Shown: positions 1 to 10,360, counted from the first letter of the stretch. The stretch is 64,000 nucleotides of DNA from Sanderia malayensis (GCA_013076295.1 RQOL01000660.1:5766001-5830000); one strand, 5' to 3'. Notes: generated from the sequence alone by a model not told the origin. Numbers and translations are program-made.

Positions 1-2
1 TA

Positions 3-1721
3 TACACAAAGTTTGATTTTGATGATGCAGACTTCTTTTGGAAGAATGAAGATGGTTGCTTGAGAGTTGCAGCAATGTATGCATTTTTCTTGCTAAGCCA
101 CAAAGAAAATGAACAGGTATACACAGTGCGATATAACCCAGAGCGACAGGAAGTGTGTGCAGTATCTTTGAGATCTCTTCTTACAGATGTATTTCTCAGC
201 AGACCATGTTTTGGGTCTATTTATGCTGTCAGACAAACAAACCCACGGGAAAGATCGCCCAAAGAGGACTTTTCCCAATCTGTAGACCGACATTATATGA
301 AATCGAGACATGACACTACGTCTATTGGGATAAACATTTTTGGAAAAATGAATGTAAAGACGAAGCTGGTTATGCTTGGTGATAGGGATCTAAGAAAGGA
401 AGTTGAAGAAGAAAGTGATAGTGACGAAGAAAGTGATAGTGATGAAGATGATGATGTTGATGGTGATGATGGTATTGATGGTGATGATGATATTGATGAG
501 AATGATGAAATTGATGACGGTGATGACAAAATTGATGATGCTGATGTTGATGATAATGCTGACGATGTTGATGTTGACAGCATTAGTAATCATCAGGATG
601 GTAATATAAATAAAGATAACGATGAGAAAGATGAATGCAAGCAACCAGCTGATAAAGTTGAATTGCATTCATGTGGTGATGTAGAGAGTGGAAAAATAGA
701 TAACATTAATTCTAAGAATGTATCAGCCAATCATGTTTCAGAAGTTGTTTCTTCTTCTACACAAATAACTCCAGTTACAAACACAGCAATAACAGAGGCA
801 GGAAATTCAAGCTCTGTTGGTCAAGTTGGTAATGAAAGTTGTTTAACTGACATTGATAAGAAGCATGATGACAAAGTTTACTGCTATGAAGGTGATAGTG
901 AAAGTGAGAACACCGACTTGGAAGAATCTGACACTGAATGGAGTGATAGTGATGTTGCGAATGTTGCCAATAATCTAAAGAATTTTATCAGGGATGACTG
1001 TGATGTAGATACATTTTACAAGGAATATGATGGACAAGATGATATCAAATCCAGTGATGATATTTTGCAACTAGCCATCAGCCATTCTACTCTTGATAGA
1101 ACATTTGGTCGCAAAGAAGTAGAAATTCCTGATCGTTTATCAGAAGATCAACATGAAGCATATGAAAAATTTGTGGAAGATACTTTTGGAATAACATATT
1201 CGAAAGCTATGCGGCATGCTTCCAAGTCAACAGCAGTGTCAGTGGCTTTAATTTCGTCATTGAAAAAGCCAACGTTAATTGAAACAAACTCAATGTGTTT
1301 GTGTTACTGGCCTGGTGGTGATGGATTCAACAGGATCAGAAAGGCCTGCAGAACGATCTTCTACAATCATCTTGTGTTTGATTTTCTTGCCAATAAAATG
1401 GTCATACATAAAGATAAAGATCATCAATGTGGTGTTAAGCAATGCTATTTCATTGAGTATTTTGATTCATTCATCAATGAAGAACTTAATAGTGATGATA
1501 TGTTGTCCAGTTTTCAATACTGCATTGACGTAAAGAACATTATTGAAAATACTGAAGGCTTTAATCATGCATCTTGCCAATGTTACATACCTGCTTTCAA
1601 GATCACAGAGTATTGTAATTTGAAAAGTTATCCGTCCCTTAATCATATCCACTTGGTTGGCGGTGAAAAGGATGGTCATGTTTTCGTATGGGCAATTTAT
1701 GGTGGTATTGCAGCCTTGTAG
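3..1721 (+). CDS. Aspartate-rich protein of unknown function, C-terminal part (5' end outside window)
   Basis: The frame is open from base 3 to the TAG at 1719-1721, so the start lies upstream and this is probably a large last exon. I do not recognise the family. The N-terminal ~110 visible residues look globular. A low-complexity stretch follows (about 403-590) rich in D, E and S and encoded by imperfect GAT/GAA triplets, then a Ser/Asn-rich linker, then a second globular part from about 1110. That part contains several Cys and aromatic residues (CLCYWPGGDGF, CQCYIPAF). No signal peptide or membrane segment is visible. An acidic tract between two folded parts is common in nuclear or chromatin-associated proteins, but that is inference. 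A domesticated transposon gene is possible. The frame is long and uninterrupted, so it is likely real. Confidence 0.6.
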   Translation, partial: YTKFDFDDADFFWKNEDGCLRVAAMYAFFLLSHKENEQVYTVRYNPERQEVCAVSLRSLLTDVFLSRPCFGSIYAVRQTNPRERSPKEDFSQSVDRHYMKSRHDTTSIGINIFGKMNVKTKLVMLGDRDLRKEVEEESDSDEESDSDEDDDVDGDDGIDGDDDIDENDEIDDGDDKIDDADVDDNADDVDVDSISNHQDGNINKDNDEKDECKQPADKVELHSCGDVESGKIDNINSKNVSANHVSEVVSSSTQITPVTNTAITEAGNSSSVGQVGNESCLTDIDKKHDDKVYCYEGDSESENTDLEESDTEWSDSDVANVANNLKNFIRDDCDVDTFYKEYDGQDDIKSSDDILQLAISHSTLDRTFGRKEVEIPDRLSEDQHEAYEKFVEDTFGITYSKAMRHASKSTAVSVALISSLKKPTLIETNSMCLCYWPGGDGFNRIRKACRTIFYNHLVFDFLANKMVIHKDKDHQCGVKQCYFIEYFDSFINEELNSDDMLSSFQYCIDVKNIIENTEGFNHASCQCYIPAFKITEYCNLKSYPSLNHIHLVGGEKDGHVFVWAIYGGIAAL

Positions 1722-2394
1722 GGAGGTTAATTAGATTTTCAGTGTTTGTTTAGAATGCCATTGTAGCTATTATTTGCCAGAAGGGAGGATATTGACTTTC
1801 CTTCGATTGACTTCATTTCGTAAGCTGGTTTAAGCTATTTGAATACATCTTTTTATTCCAGTCAAACAATTTCTATTTTTGTTCTCTGACTTCCAATATA
1901 TAGCCACTTGGATTATTTTACCTGCTCCATTTATACAAGTAGTAAGAAATATTAAGATTATTAAGATAATTGGTTGTTTTGCTTATAAGATCAGATTTGT
2001 TTACTTGTATAGTTATACTGTATTCGTTGCTGTAGTTATTACAAATGTTTTGTGTTCACCCTGTCGTCAAGCTCTGATTAAAGTAAGATTTTCTTTTATG
2101 ATTTTCTGCAATGCAGATTTGGATGCTTTTTGTCGGGAATTCTAAGGGTAAAACCACTTTGTCCGATAGTACTAGGAGACTGTATATACGCAACTTAAAC
2201 AAAATGACGTAGGAGAATTTCCCTAATCACCTTCACCTACTATGAGAAAGGACCATTAATCACTTATCAATCGTCTTATAACAACTGAGAGCTGCAACCA
2301 TTTAATAATCCTCCGTAGATGATACCTCAATGAAAAAAGCCTGTTCATGATACCTCTCCAACACAATGGAACCTACTTTTGGGGAGCAAGCACC
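1722..2394. repeat. 3' flank followed by a duplicated segment
   Basis: 1722-2143 is AT-rich 3' flank with nothing recognised. From about 2144 to 2394 the sequence is closely matched by 5018-5277 (for example CCACTTTGTCCGATAGTACT occurs in both). The copy at 5 kb lacks the insertions found at 2395-3207 and 3252-3586, so it serves as the empty-site reference for both. Confidence 0.75.
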
Positions 2395-3207
2395 CAGGAC
2401 CGCATTTAAGTCAGTTGGGGCCCTGGGCCCAAAATTGATTTGGGCCCCTTGAAATATGTAAACAAAAATTTTTGTCACGGGTATAGTCCTCAGTACCTTG
2501 TAAGCATAATTTTATTGGCATACTAAAAACTTGCTAGTGGAAATAAAATTAAAAGAAAATCATGATTACTGGCTGATGGCGCCAAACTCAGTTTATGACA
2601 CCCAGCTTCAAGGAATAATGTATCATTTAGAGGATCACATATTGTCAAAAAATGAAGCCACTGTGTTGTTTGAAGACATTAGTTCTCAATTCAAACACAA
2701 GAATAAAATCAACAACAGTTCATAGGTTTTTCGAAATTTTGCTCGGGGCCCCCTAAGGGCCTGATTATATGGAGAAAATCATCCCGCTTTGCCGGGACGG
2801 GACGTTTTGCCGAGATCCTACTGTCACGGTCAAATCCTCATAAAAAGCGATTTGCGATTACATGAGAAAAACATCCTGTCCCGGCCAGACGGGATACTTT
2901 TCAGAGGCGAGATCTCGCCTTTCAGCAAGCGGGATCCTGCCTGGCCGAGACGTTTTTCCCCATATAATCGAAACGTCCCGGCAAACCGGGTCAAATTCAT
3001 ACTATGTCAATAGTACGAATCAGATTTGTCCTGTTTAGCCGGGATGTTTTTTGTTCCATGTAATCGCAATCAAAACTTTCCACGAGCTGGGTGAAAATTT
3101 ATCCCGTCCCGGCAAAGCGGGATGACTTTTCTCCATATAATCAGGCCCTAAATCTAAGAATCTTAGGGGGCCCGGGCCCAGTTGGCCCATGGGTAAATGC
3201 GGCACTG
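2395..3207. mobile_element. hAT-type non-autonomous DNA transposon (813 bp)
   Basis: The ends are inverted repeats, CAGGACCGCATTTA on the left and the complement of CAGTGCCGCATTTA on the right. Each is flanked by the 8-bp direct repeat CAAGCACC (2387-2394 and 3208-3215). CAG-type ends with 8-bp target duplications are the hAT signature. The related segment near 5267-5280 has one copy of the site (CAGGCACC) and no insert. No transposase is encoded. Its subterminal GGGCCC-rich sequence is also inverted. A second MITE (2757-3148) is nested inside. Confidence 0.8.
2757..3148. mobile_element. PIF/Harbinger-type MITE nested in the hAT element (392 bp)
   Basis: Its long terminal inverted repeats begin GGGCCTGATTATATGGAGAA and continue with CCCGCTTTGCCGGGACGGG-like sequence, flanked by TAA on both sides (2754-2756 and 3149-3151). 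Three-base TWA target duplications and GGGCC-type ends fit Harbinger MITEs. The remnant at 54602 has a similar end (GGGGCTGATTACATGGAG) beside Harbinger-like coding sequence and is the plausible autonomous relative. Confidence 0.78.
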
Positions 3208-3251
3208 CAAGCACCCCTTCCTTGAGAGTTACCTAACTGCGTAATCAAAAT

Positions 3252-3586
3252 CTACATTTCATTTTGCTCGATTGCCATTCATTTTTAAACACTCACACGC
3301 TAACTAAATTGATATATTAAATTAAATAATTTTGGGAGCTTTCACCTCACATCTGAGGTCTCCTCAGCCAACATCTGAGGTCTCCTTCCGGTTGGCTGAG
3401 GAGACCTCAGATGTGAGGTGAAAGCTCCCAAAATTATTTAATTTAATATATCAATTTAGTTAGCGTGTGAGTGTTTAAAAATGAATGGCAATCGAGCAAA
3501 ATGAAATGTAGTTTAGGATATAACACTCGGGAGTCAATAAGAATTTTAGCAGAATCTGCTAAAAGAAGAAATATTGTAATCAAAAT
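3252..3586. mobile_element. Foldback insertion with perfect 121-nt inverted repeat
   Basis: Bases 3252-3372 and 3391-3511 are exact reverse complements by eye over 121 nt, separated by an 18-nt spacer, and so could form a very stable hairpin. The insert is bracketed by the 11-nt direct repeat GTAATCAAAAT (3241-3251 and 3576-3586). The paralogous segment at about 5290-5310 has a single GTAATCAAAAT and no insert, so this is a true insertion of about 335 bp. It encodes no protein. The last 64 bp are outside the hairpin. Confidence 0.75.
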
Positions 3587-3605
3587 CATTTACATCATTA
3601 CTTAA

Positions 3606-3735
3606 ACTTGAAGCTACAATTACAACAGCTTGAATTTGTCACAACTAGATACAGTTTCTGGTACGAATTCGGTTGGACGTGCTTTATTTCGACAACAACT
3701 TACAACTACAACGAGGCTATTACGTTATTGTTCTC
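3606..3735. repeat. Duplicated segment, matching 5325-5455
   Basis: The sequence starting CTACAATTACAACAGCTTGA is repeated at 5325-5455 with a few substitutions. With the 2144-2394 segment it forms one duplicated block of which the 5-kb copy is the uninterrupted version. From 3736 to about 4010 I see no gene. Confidence 0.7.
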
Positions 3736-4030
3736 GAACACCCCTCTACAGCCATGTCCCTTTGCACAGTCACTGTTCCAGATACTCCGATCAGCTTGTT
3801 GTTACTTGCTAATCCCCACATCTTTCCTAGTTCATAATTTTGCATATAGGAAATAAAGGATCCTTTTTCTAACCTCTGAACTGCTGTTTTAGCTTTCCTC
3901 CATTGTCTGTGATAGTGAACTTTGTATTGCTTGCGAGGAAAAAATTCCTCTCAAGAAGTAGTTGTGTCACACAAACAATTTTGGAAGTAAATTTTTCCTG
4001 GAAGTAAAAACTTGAGTTCCTTCTTGCAGA

Positions 4031-4036
4031 TATAAA
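4031..4036 (+). promoter_or_regulatory. TATA box of macin gene 1
   Basis: TATAAA lies in a block of more than 90 bp that is nearly identical upstream of both macin genes (around 4031 and 11856). The block has CCTTCTTGCAGA just before the TATA and a leader exon after it. The expected start site is about 30 bases downstream, near 4060-4070. Confidence 0.65.
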
Positions 4037-4394
4037 TGCCAGCTCCTACCACAAACGAGCACAAACAGAAGTAAAGTTCACATTCAGTCTCCAATACACA
4101 CAAGCCTGAAATCATTTTCTGAAAGCAAGAGATATTTCAAGGTAAGTGGTTAATTGGATGCAAAATACATGCTGTACATTTGTAAATGCTTTACCGAATA
4201 AATCTCACAAAACTGATTTTACTATTTATCATTAGAAATATTTTTGCATAACATAGTCCTTTCTCAAACTCATTAGTAAATAGAATTTAAAGATTGCTGT
4301 AAATATGACCGATATATCCTTCTTAAATGTGGTTCAAACAAAATTTCGAAACGTCGATTAAGATTTTGCCAACATTCTCTGTTTTTAGAATAAA

Positions 4395-4637
4395 ATGGGA
4401 AAACTCATAACTATATTGCTACTGGTTGTGGTGTTGTCAGTGACACTAAAGTCTACGGAGGGAAATTGTTGGCAAGCATGGAGCAGATGCTCAAAATGGA
4501 GTGAGAAACTCACAGGATGGTTTTATAAAACATGTAACAGCAGATGCAAAGAGTTGGGCCGCAATGGTGGAAGGTGTCAATGGCGCACAGTTTATTGTTT
4601 TGGTCCTAGACGAGGAAGAGTTTGCGTTTGTTATTAA
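4395..4637 (+). CDS. Macin-family antimicrobial peptide 1 (hydramacin-like)
   Basis: An 80-residue secreted precursor. Residues 1-23 form a hydrophobic signal peptide ending in STEG, and the mature part begins NCW. It is basic and has eight cysteines, the hydramacin number. It carries the macin features C-x6-C, an S-x-W-S motif, a K-x-C-N-S-R-C-K-E-L-G core and a terminal C-x-C. Macins are cysteine-stabilised peptides that aggregate and kill bacteria at epithelia in Hydra, leeches and molluscs. The gene has a non-coding leader exon ending at 4141 (donor GTAAGT at 4142) and an acceptor at 4387-4388 just before the ATG. A candidate AATAAA poly-A signal lies at 4700-4705. A paralogue sits at 12545-12793. 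Identification rests on the cysteine pattern and flanking residues. Confidence 0.85.
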   Translation: MGKLITILLLVVVLSVTLKSTEGNCWQAWSRCSKWSEKLTGWFYKTCNSRCKELGRNGGRCQWRTVYCFGPRRGRVCVCY

Positions 4638-4726
4638 TGACCAAAAATCTTCTCGTCAGACCACACCAAAGACATAAAATGAACGAGAAGTGATTCTAGA
4701 ATAAAATTGCTTGGCTGACTAATCAC

Positions 4727-4757
4727 TGCTTAATCGCTTAATCGCTTAATCGCTAGC
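4727..4757. repeat. Short tandem repeat, unit about TAATCGCT
   Basis: Three to four copies of the 8-mer lie downstream of macin 1. Related but rearranged copies (CGCTGCTTAATCGCTTAACCGC) lie downstream of macin 2 at about 12865-12905, so the repeat belongs to the duplicated unit. Confidence 0.6.
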
Positions 4758-4785
4758 TGATAAATCATGAAAATGTTTTACTACA

Positions 4786-5670
4786 GCTTTATGACTTTGA
4801 TTTATGACTGCATTCTGCATTTTCATCCAAGTAGCGCTGTCATTAATGATGCCGTAACTGTATTTGGCAGAGCGAAGATCTTCGGATAAGGATATAGGAA
4901 CACTGTTATTTCTTTAGTAAGCGCTGACCTTTTTCAACACTGCCCCTTACAACATGTGCGCATTGAAATTTACTTGTAGGAAAATGCTTTTTGTCTTTCA
5001 ACTTTTTGTCAGAAATCTTAAGGGTAAAACCACTTTGTCCGATAGTACTAGAAGACTGTATATATGCAAATTAAACAAAATGACGTAGGAGAAATTCCCT
5101 AATTACCTTCGCCTACTATGAGAAAGGACCATTAATCACTTATCAATCGCCTTATAGCAATTTTAGAGCTGCAGCCATTTAACAATTCAGGATCCCTAGA
5201 CGATATTTCAGTGACAAAATGGCTGTCCATGATACCTCTCCAACACAATGGAACCTACTATAGGGGAGCAGGCACCCTTGGGAATTACTTAACTGCGTAA
5301 TCAAAATCATTTACATCATTACTTAAACTTGAAAAGCTACAATTACAACAGCTTGAATATGTCCCAACTAGATACAGTTTCTCTGGTACGAATTCGGTTA
5401 GACGTGCTTTATTTCCACAACAACTTAACACTACAACGAGGCTATTACGTTATTATGTCCCAAATATTTTGCTTCACAGCCTTATCATGAATATTCAATT
5501 TATGACTGCATTCTGCATTTTCATCCAAGTAACGCTTTCATTAATGATGCCGTGCCGTAACCGTATTTGGCAGAGCGAAGATCTTCGGATAAGAATATAG
5601 GAACACTGTTATTTCTTTAGTAAGCGAAGCGCTGACTTTTTTCAACACTGCCCCTACAACATGTGCGCAT
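4786..5670. repeat. Direct repeats downstream of macin 1, enclosing a copy of the 2.1-kb block
   Basis: 4786-4960 and 5478-5670 are near-identical direct repeats (both contain GGCAGAGCGAAGATCTTCGG). Between them lies 5018-5455, the uninterrupted copy of the block seen in pieces at 2144-3735. A diverged third copy of the direct repeat follows macin 2 at about 13015-13110. No coding sequence is present here or in 5671-6027. Confidence 0.7.
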
Positions 5671-6027
5671 CCTAAAATTGAAAATTGCAAACTAAGAGCC
5701 CCTCCATTAACCGCCCAGTGAAATGTGAGATTATGACAATAGCGTAGAAGCGTGTGGATTGATATTTATCGATTTGAGTCGTCAACAAATCATTTGAAGG
5801 TCAAATGATGTGACCATGCAGAAGAGAATGTAACGTAATCGATGGAGAAGAGAAGGATAACATATATATTTTTAAAATACTTCATAGGATAGGATTGTTG
5901 TTTTTTGTTCTTGAATTGGTTTGATTTGTAACGTTTAAGGTTTTGAAATGGTTTCTCTTGCCTATTTGTTCCACTGATTTGTTCTCATTTCCAACATGAC
6001 GCACGACTTTTTGGAAAAAAAGATAAC

Positions 6028-6245
6028 AATTCTATTCAATTCAATGCCACAAGGGAAGGACAATCTGTGTGAAATTAAAATGGCTGCGAGTAGAACTTTT
6101 TGAAGTAAGAAATTCTTTCTACATTGGAAATTATCAGTTAAGTTTATTACTATTTCATCTATGTTGGGATGTCATTTTAAAGTATATTTGCACGTTGATC
6201 ACATGCTATCTTTTGAAACTTGATTTCAATTTAGGCCAACCTATG
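6028..6245 (+). pseudogene. Truncated copy of COPE exon 1
   Basis: The segment matches the functional COPE exon 1 and start of intron 1 (13540-13790). It includes the upstream CAATTCTATTCAATGCCAC-like sequence, the ATG context AAAATGGCTGCGAGTAG and the downstream TTTCATCTATGTTGGGATGT. Two deletions break it: 11 bases just after the start, shifting the frame, and about 30 bases covering the exon end and donor site. The rest of COPE is absent. It follows macin 1 in the order and orientation in which real COPE follows macin 2, so it marks a duplication of the macin-COPE junction. Confidence 0.85.
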
Positions 6246-6254
6246 CTACTTTCA

Positions 6255-8326
6255 GAATTTTGCACAGGGGAGGAATTCCACATCACCGAAAAATAGTTTT
6301 TCTCCGAGAATTGATGTAACGAGAACCGACACTGTCCTAGCCGAGACTTCTCGGTTGATCAATGCGAATAAAATAATCACTGTTTAGGCTTACTTAATTA
6401 TTTCATTAGATTCGACCTAAATGCCACATAAGTGCGACATTCACTTTATACCTGTTTTGTTTGTCGCGTTTAATTCAACTCCTCATATCATCGTGACGTA
6501 ACGAAAAAGGATTGCACAAACGCAAAGTGCTTGACTGGGCAAATTTGACATATTTCATCATTATATCACATGAAGTGATATAAAATTTCATTTGAGTTCG
6601 ACCAAAATGCGGCCGTGTAAAGCCACGTCGCATTTGTGCATTAAGTTCGGCAAATCCTGATGATAATTCAAATTTTGTTTGAATTAAATTCGACACGACC
6701 TAAATGCGGCCTTATAAAGTCCACCTTAGCGGGAAAATTATTCCAAATCAATTTGTGTCAGTAGTTTCAGTGTCATACACATAAAATAAACTAACTCATT
6801 TCGAAATTATAAACACCAGGTGCAAGAAACAGATTGCAAGTCTTCCGTCGGGGGGACCATGTCCCTTACTAAGGAAAATCATGAAACAGCTGCAAGCGAG
6901 TATATGTTGGTGAGTGGGGAAAAATGTTGTGTTCTGTGTCTGTCAGTGTCAGTGTCTGTGTCTGTGTTTCTGTTTACTTTGCCCATATAAGGTCTGTTCC
7001 TCAGATTCAAACGTTCACTTTTGATTCGAATTGAGGCTACCAAGCATGATATCACTTTGCAAGTTTTTCATTGGATAAAGTGTAAACTTGTTGAAACAAC
7101 AAACAATGTGACATACCATGCTAGATGCTGGGCACGCTGTGGCAGGGGGGGACCACGAGCACGATCGCGCAAGGAGACGGGGAGCATTTTTGACTCGTTG
7201 TTGGAATGGAAGCATCAGGAGAAAAGAAGAAAGTTTTCTAGCTGTATGCTTATGCAACTAATACAACAATTATAGTATTTCATTTTTGTTTTGGAAACTG
7301 AAAGTTTTTTAACTTGATGAAACAAGATCGAAAACTGAGGTCAAAATGTTTGCTTGAGTGGTGTCAAAACAAATGTTTTTTTAATTTGCTGCGTTCAATC
7401 CTGAAAATTAAATCCAGGGTATTCATTTTGCACAAGCTCAACTTTTAGGCTCGCAAGTTTGACTTTAATTTGATATTACTTTCTTCACTTTCTGGATAAT
7501 ACAGTGAAATAAAAGCCATCTGTCGCGAGTCACCTCAAGGTTCCCTTGATTTATTTACAAAAAACTAAGCTCAAGCTTAGTAGCAAAGAAATAATACGCA
7601 ATACTGGAATTCAAGAAAATTTTAAGAATATTGTCAGGCTCACGATCTTGTGAAGCTATTATTTTTAGCAGGCGTTTTTTATTTTTGAATTGGTGTGCTT
7701 TTCACAGGCAATGGTTTTAAATACACTCATCCAAATTTCGATGAAAGTGTCGATAAAATCTGTGGTACAGGAAATAAGGACTTATTCTGTTAGCCATTGT
7801 AATAGTTATGCGTTTTTGGCATTCATGATAATAATAGCAGTGTATTGCCATATCCGTGTTTTCTGCCGCGCTAAGAATAATCAAAATGCACTGAGTTCCA
7901 TAGCCAGGGGTGCAGATTAGGGGGGGGGCATCCCCACTGTACTTTATACTATCGCCACATTTCTGCTAAATAACCTTCATGACAAATCAGTTGATGCATT
8001 AGGTTATACGCCCCCAGTCTAGTCGTTACTAAGAGAAAGTAGGAAATTATAATGCATTCTCACGTTGCAGACTAACGTTAGAGTGCTTAAATCAACCGTA
8101 TTTAACATTTAAAATACTTACTATATGTGCATATAGCCTAATAACAATATATTTTCTTCGGAGATTTGTTGTGTTGTGTAGCTGTGTGTCGCCATTATGA
8201 AACTTTGCGATGAAGAGTTCAGTTCAAGCCGATTGCATGCACGTGCTCATATTTACCGAAAAAATCTCGGAAGGGGACAAACGATAATTTGTCGGTGATG
8301 TGGAATTCCTCCCCTGTGCAAAATTC
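6255..8326. mobile_element. Non-autonomous DNA transposon with 35-bp TIRs and 9-bp TSD (Mutator-like?)
   Basis: The left end GAATTTTGCACAGGGGAGG and about 16 further bases are exactly inverted at 8292-8326. The nine bases CTACTTTCA flank both ends (6246-6254 and 8327-8335). A 9-bp target duplication is typical of Mutator-like elements. No transposase frame is visible in the 2072-bp interior, so it would depend on another element. Inside are a TGTCAG/TGTGTC-rich microsatellite (about 6922-6970) and diverged inverted sequences around 6400-6720. It inserted at the edge of the broken COPE exon copy. Confidence 0.78.
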
Positions 8327-8780
8327 CTACTTTCATGTCCCTGGAGCCACATTCACATTCAGATTCAAAATTAGATTCAGATTCGACAATAATTATCAAT
8401 TGATTGTCTATAAATCTTCGAGTTGTAAATATTAGAATACCAAACCTGAATTATAGCCATCCCAATGCAATTACCTGTATTTTAAAGATTTTTTGAAAAT
8501 TTTTCAGCCAGGGGGTTCGTCAATAATTCAACTCATACAAGCAAGTGCATTGTTCTTGGCCCTGGTCCTTTATCTAATTTTGTTCCTGCTGAATCAAAGT
8601 AGAATTGAAGTCAAGTATTCTACACCTGTTTAAAAGTATGCTTTACCGACGTCATTGGAATAACAGTTATAACAGTTTATAAAAATGCGATTTATTAAAC
8701 CGAATGATAAGTTAGAGTGCGTACAACAAAAAATGGCAAGTTTAATCATGGGAGGAAGGAAGGAAGCACAAGTAGATATA
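8327..8780. other. No gene seen
   Basis: AT-rich sequence with short ATTCAGATT-type repeats near 8350-8380. Nothing else is recognised. Confidence 0.5.
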
Positions 8781-8870
8781 CCGTATTTCCTCTATTAAGC
8801 GCCCGGGCGCTTATTAAATATTTTGCAAAATTGGGTGGGCGCTCAAAAGAGGGGGGTGCTTATTTCACAG
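8781..8870. repeat. Dispersed repeat end, copy also at 35315-35400
   Basis: It starts after TA with CCGTATTTCCTCTATTAAGC and the palindrome GCGCCCGGGCGC, and is nearly identical over about 60 bp to 35315-35400. It resembles the ends of the TA-flanked intronic MITEs at 27063 and 30677. 8871-9323 holds no gene, only a hairpin at 8949-8985 with arms GCAGTCAAGATCAA / TTGATCTTGACTGC. Confidence 0.6.
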
Positions 8871-9323
8871 TCCTAAAATTTTAAAATCAAACAACATCAA
8901 AAACAAAAGAATAATCTTATATAGTTTCCGAGTGTTATTTAATATCAGGCAGTCAAGATCAAGTTCAACTGTTGATCTTGACTGCATTGCATTTTCCAAA
9001 CGCTCGCGACCTGATGAAAGTGTTTTTCCAACCTCTGCGTTATTATTTGAACAAAACAGTGAAAATTTGAGGATCGTGAATAGAATTGTGTGCAGTATCT
9101 CCTGCCATCGATAGCACTTTGGAGTAGATTACTCGATGGAGACTTGTCTCGGTTCAATTCGAATTGAAATCCATACCGCATAGACAGAGAACCACCAAAA
9201 ACGCCACTGGAATTTAACCCCACTAAAGAAGCAAAAATAATTAAAGATGCTTCCCTACGTCGTTCCTCAAATGCAAAACGAACGAGGACTGTGTAATATT
9301 CCTTTGCTTTCTGTGAGCATATA

Positions 9324-10075
9324 CAGTGGAATCCCGCTATAACGAACCCCGCTTATAACGAACTTCCCGGTATTACGAACTAAAACTCCGGTCCCTTGGA
9401 TTCTGGGAAGTAAATCCTACTGTAAATACTCCCTGTATAACGAACCCTGGATATAACGAACTTTCGTTATTACGAACCACACTTCCGATCCCCTGACCAA
9501 AAATACCCTCGATATAACGAATTTTTGAGAAAACTTATCGCGAAGTGTGAAATTTTCAAGCTCAAGGGTGAAGTTTTTCAAGCTCTGGATGGACTTCAAA
9601 CATTGAGCCTTTTTTGTGCGGAAATCGGGAAAGAATTGCGAAGAAGATCAATTCTCTCGAAATTATATGACGTAGCAATGAGAAACAAAAAGGAACAAAA
9701 ACATATCACTGATTTTTTTGTTTAACAGAACAGAAAGAAATAAAAGTAGATAAAATAGAAATAGTAATAAAAAAATTGACATCAAGTGGTAATATCGACT
9801 TTGCTTTGTGATGTTTCATTGTTAAACATGCTTGAGCGTTTTTTTCTGTTGCAATCTATCAGGGCAATAACTGTTGTCTTCCTGTAAACTGTTTTTTTTG
9901 GAACAAGGTAGTGTGCCACTTAAGCGCGAATACTTGAGGGAGGGTCCAGCAGACATTCTGGCCCATTTGGGTTTGGAATTCTTCATAAAAAAGTGTCTCT
10001 TCTGTACAACGAACTCCCGCTATTGTGAACTATTTTCTCGGTCCCTACAGAGTTCGTTATAGCGGGATTCCACTG
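9324..10075 (+). mobile_element. Deleted Tigger/pogo-type transposon (752 bp)
   Basis: The ends CAGTGGAATCCCGCTATAAC (left) and its complement (right, 10056-10075) are flanked by TA on each side (9322-9323 and 10076-10077). Inner copies of the TATAACGAAC motif recur from 9340 to 9520 and again near 10005. A short frame at 9525-9725 ends in KEQKHITDFF, like the C-terminal tail of Tigger/jerky-type DDE transposases. The N-terminus and DDE core are missing, so this is an internally deleted copy. Confidence 0.75.
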
Positions 10076-10217
10076 TATATATAAATTGAACGAGGTGAAG
10101 ACTGGGAGAGTGAACGATAGCTAAGTGAACGAACGAAGCAAATCCAAGTTAACTAATCAACCAGCACGTGTAACTCATATGCCTTAGGGGCCTGGAGCCT
10201 ACTCCATTACAGACTGT

Positions 10218-10360
10218 GTGTGCGGGGTAGACAATAGACATGCTGCTTGGGTAGAATGTGACCTGTGATGTGATTCCTGGTTTCATACTGAATGTGCCGA
10301 TATGGCTATGGAAATGGCTGAAGAAATGGCATTTTTTCATTGCTCCATTTGCATTAAAAA
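10218..10360 (+). pseudogene. PHD-finger fragment with in-frame stop
   Basis: Translation from 10218 gives VCGVDNRHAAWVECDL, a TGA at 10266-10268, then CDSWFHTECADMAMEM and later FFHCSIC. The spacing W-V-E-C-D-x-C-D-S-W-F-H-x-E-C ... C-x2-C is that of a PHD zinc finger. The stop makes it non-functional. PHD fingers of this kind occur in retroelement and DNA-transposon proteins. It lies 200 bp before the protease-like remnant in the same orientation and probably belonged to the same gene. Confidence 0.65.

Noticed and set aside
293..668. Minus-strand and +1 frames rich in Ser, Ile or Met across 293-668
   Set aside because: They are shadows of the GAT-rich acidic tract of the plus-strand gene; trinucleotide repeats keep all frames open.
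3252..3511. CRISPR-like or microRNA-precursor interpretation of the long hairpin
   Set aside because: A single perfect foldback with target duplications and an empty site is better explained as an insertion; the genome is eukaryotic and a perfect 121-nt stem is not a typical miRNA precursor.
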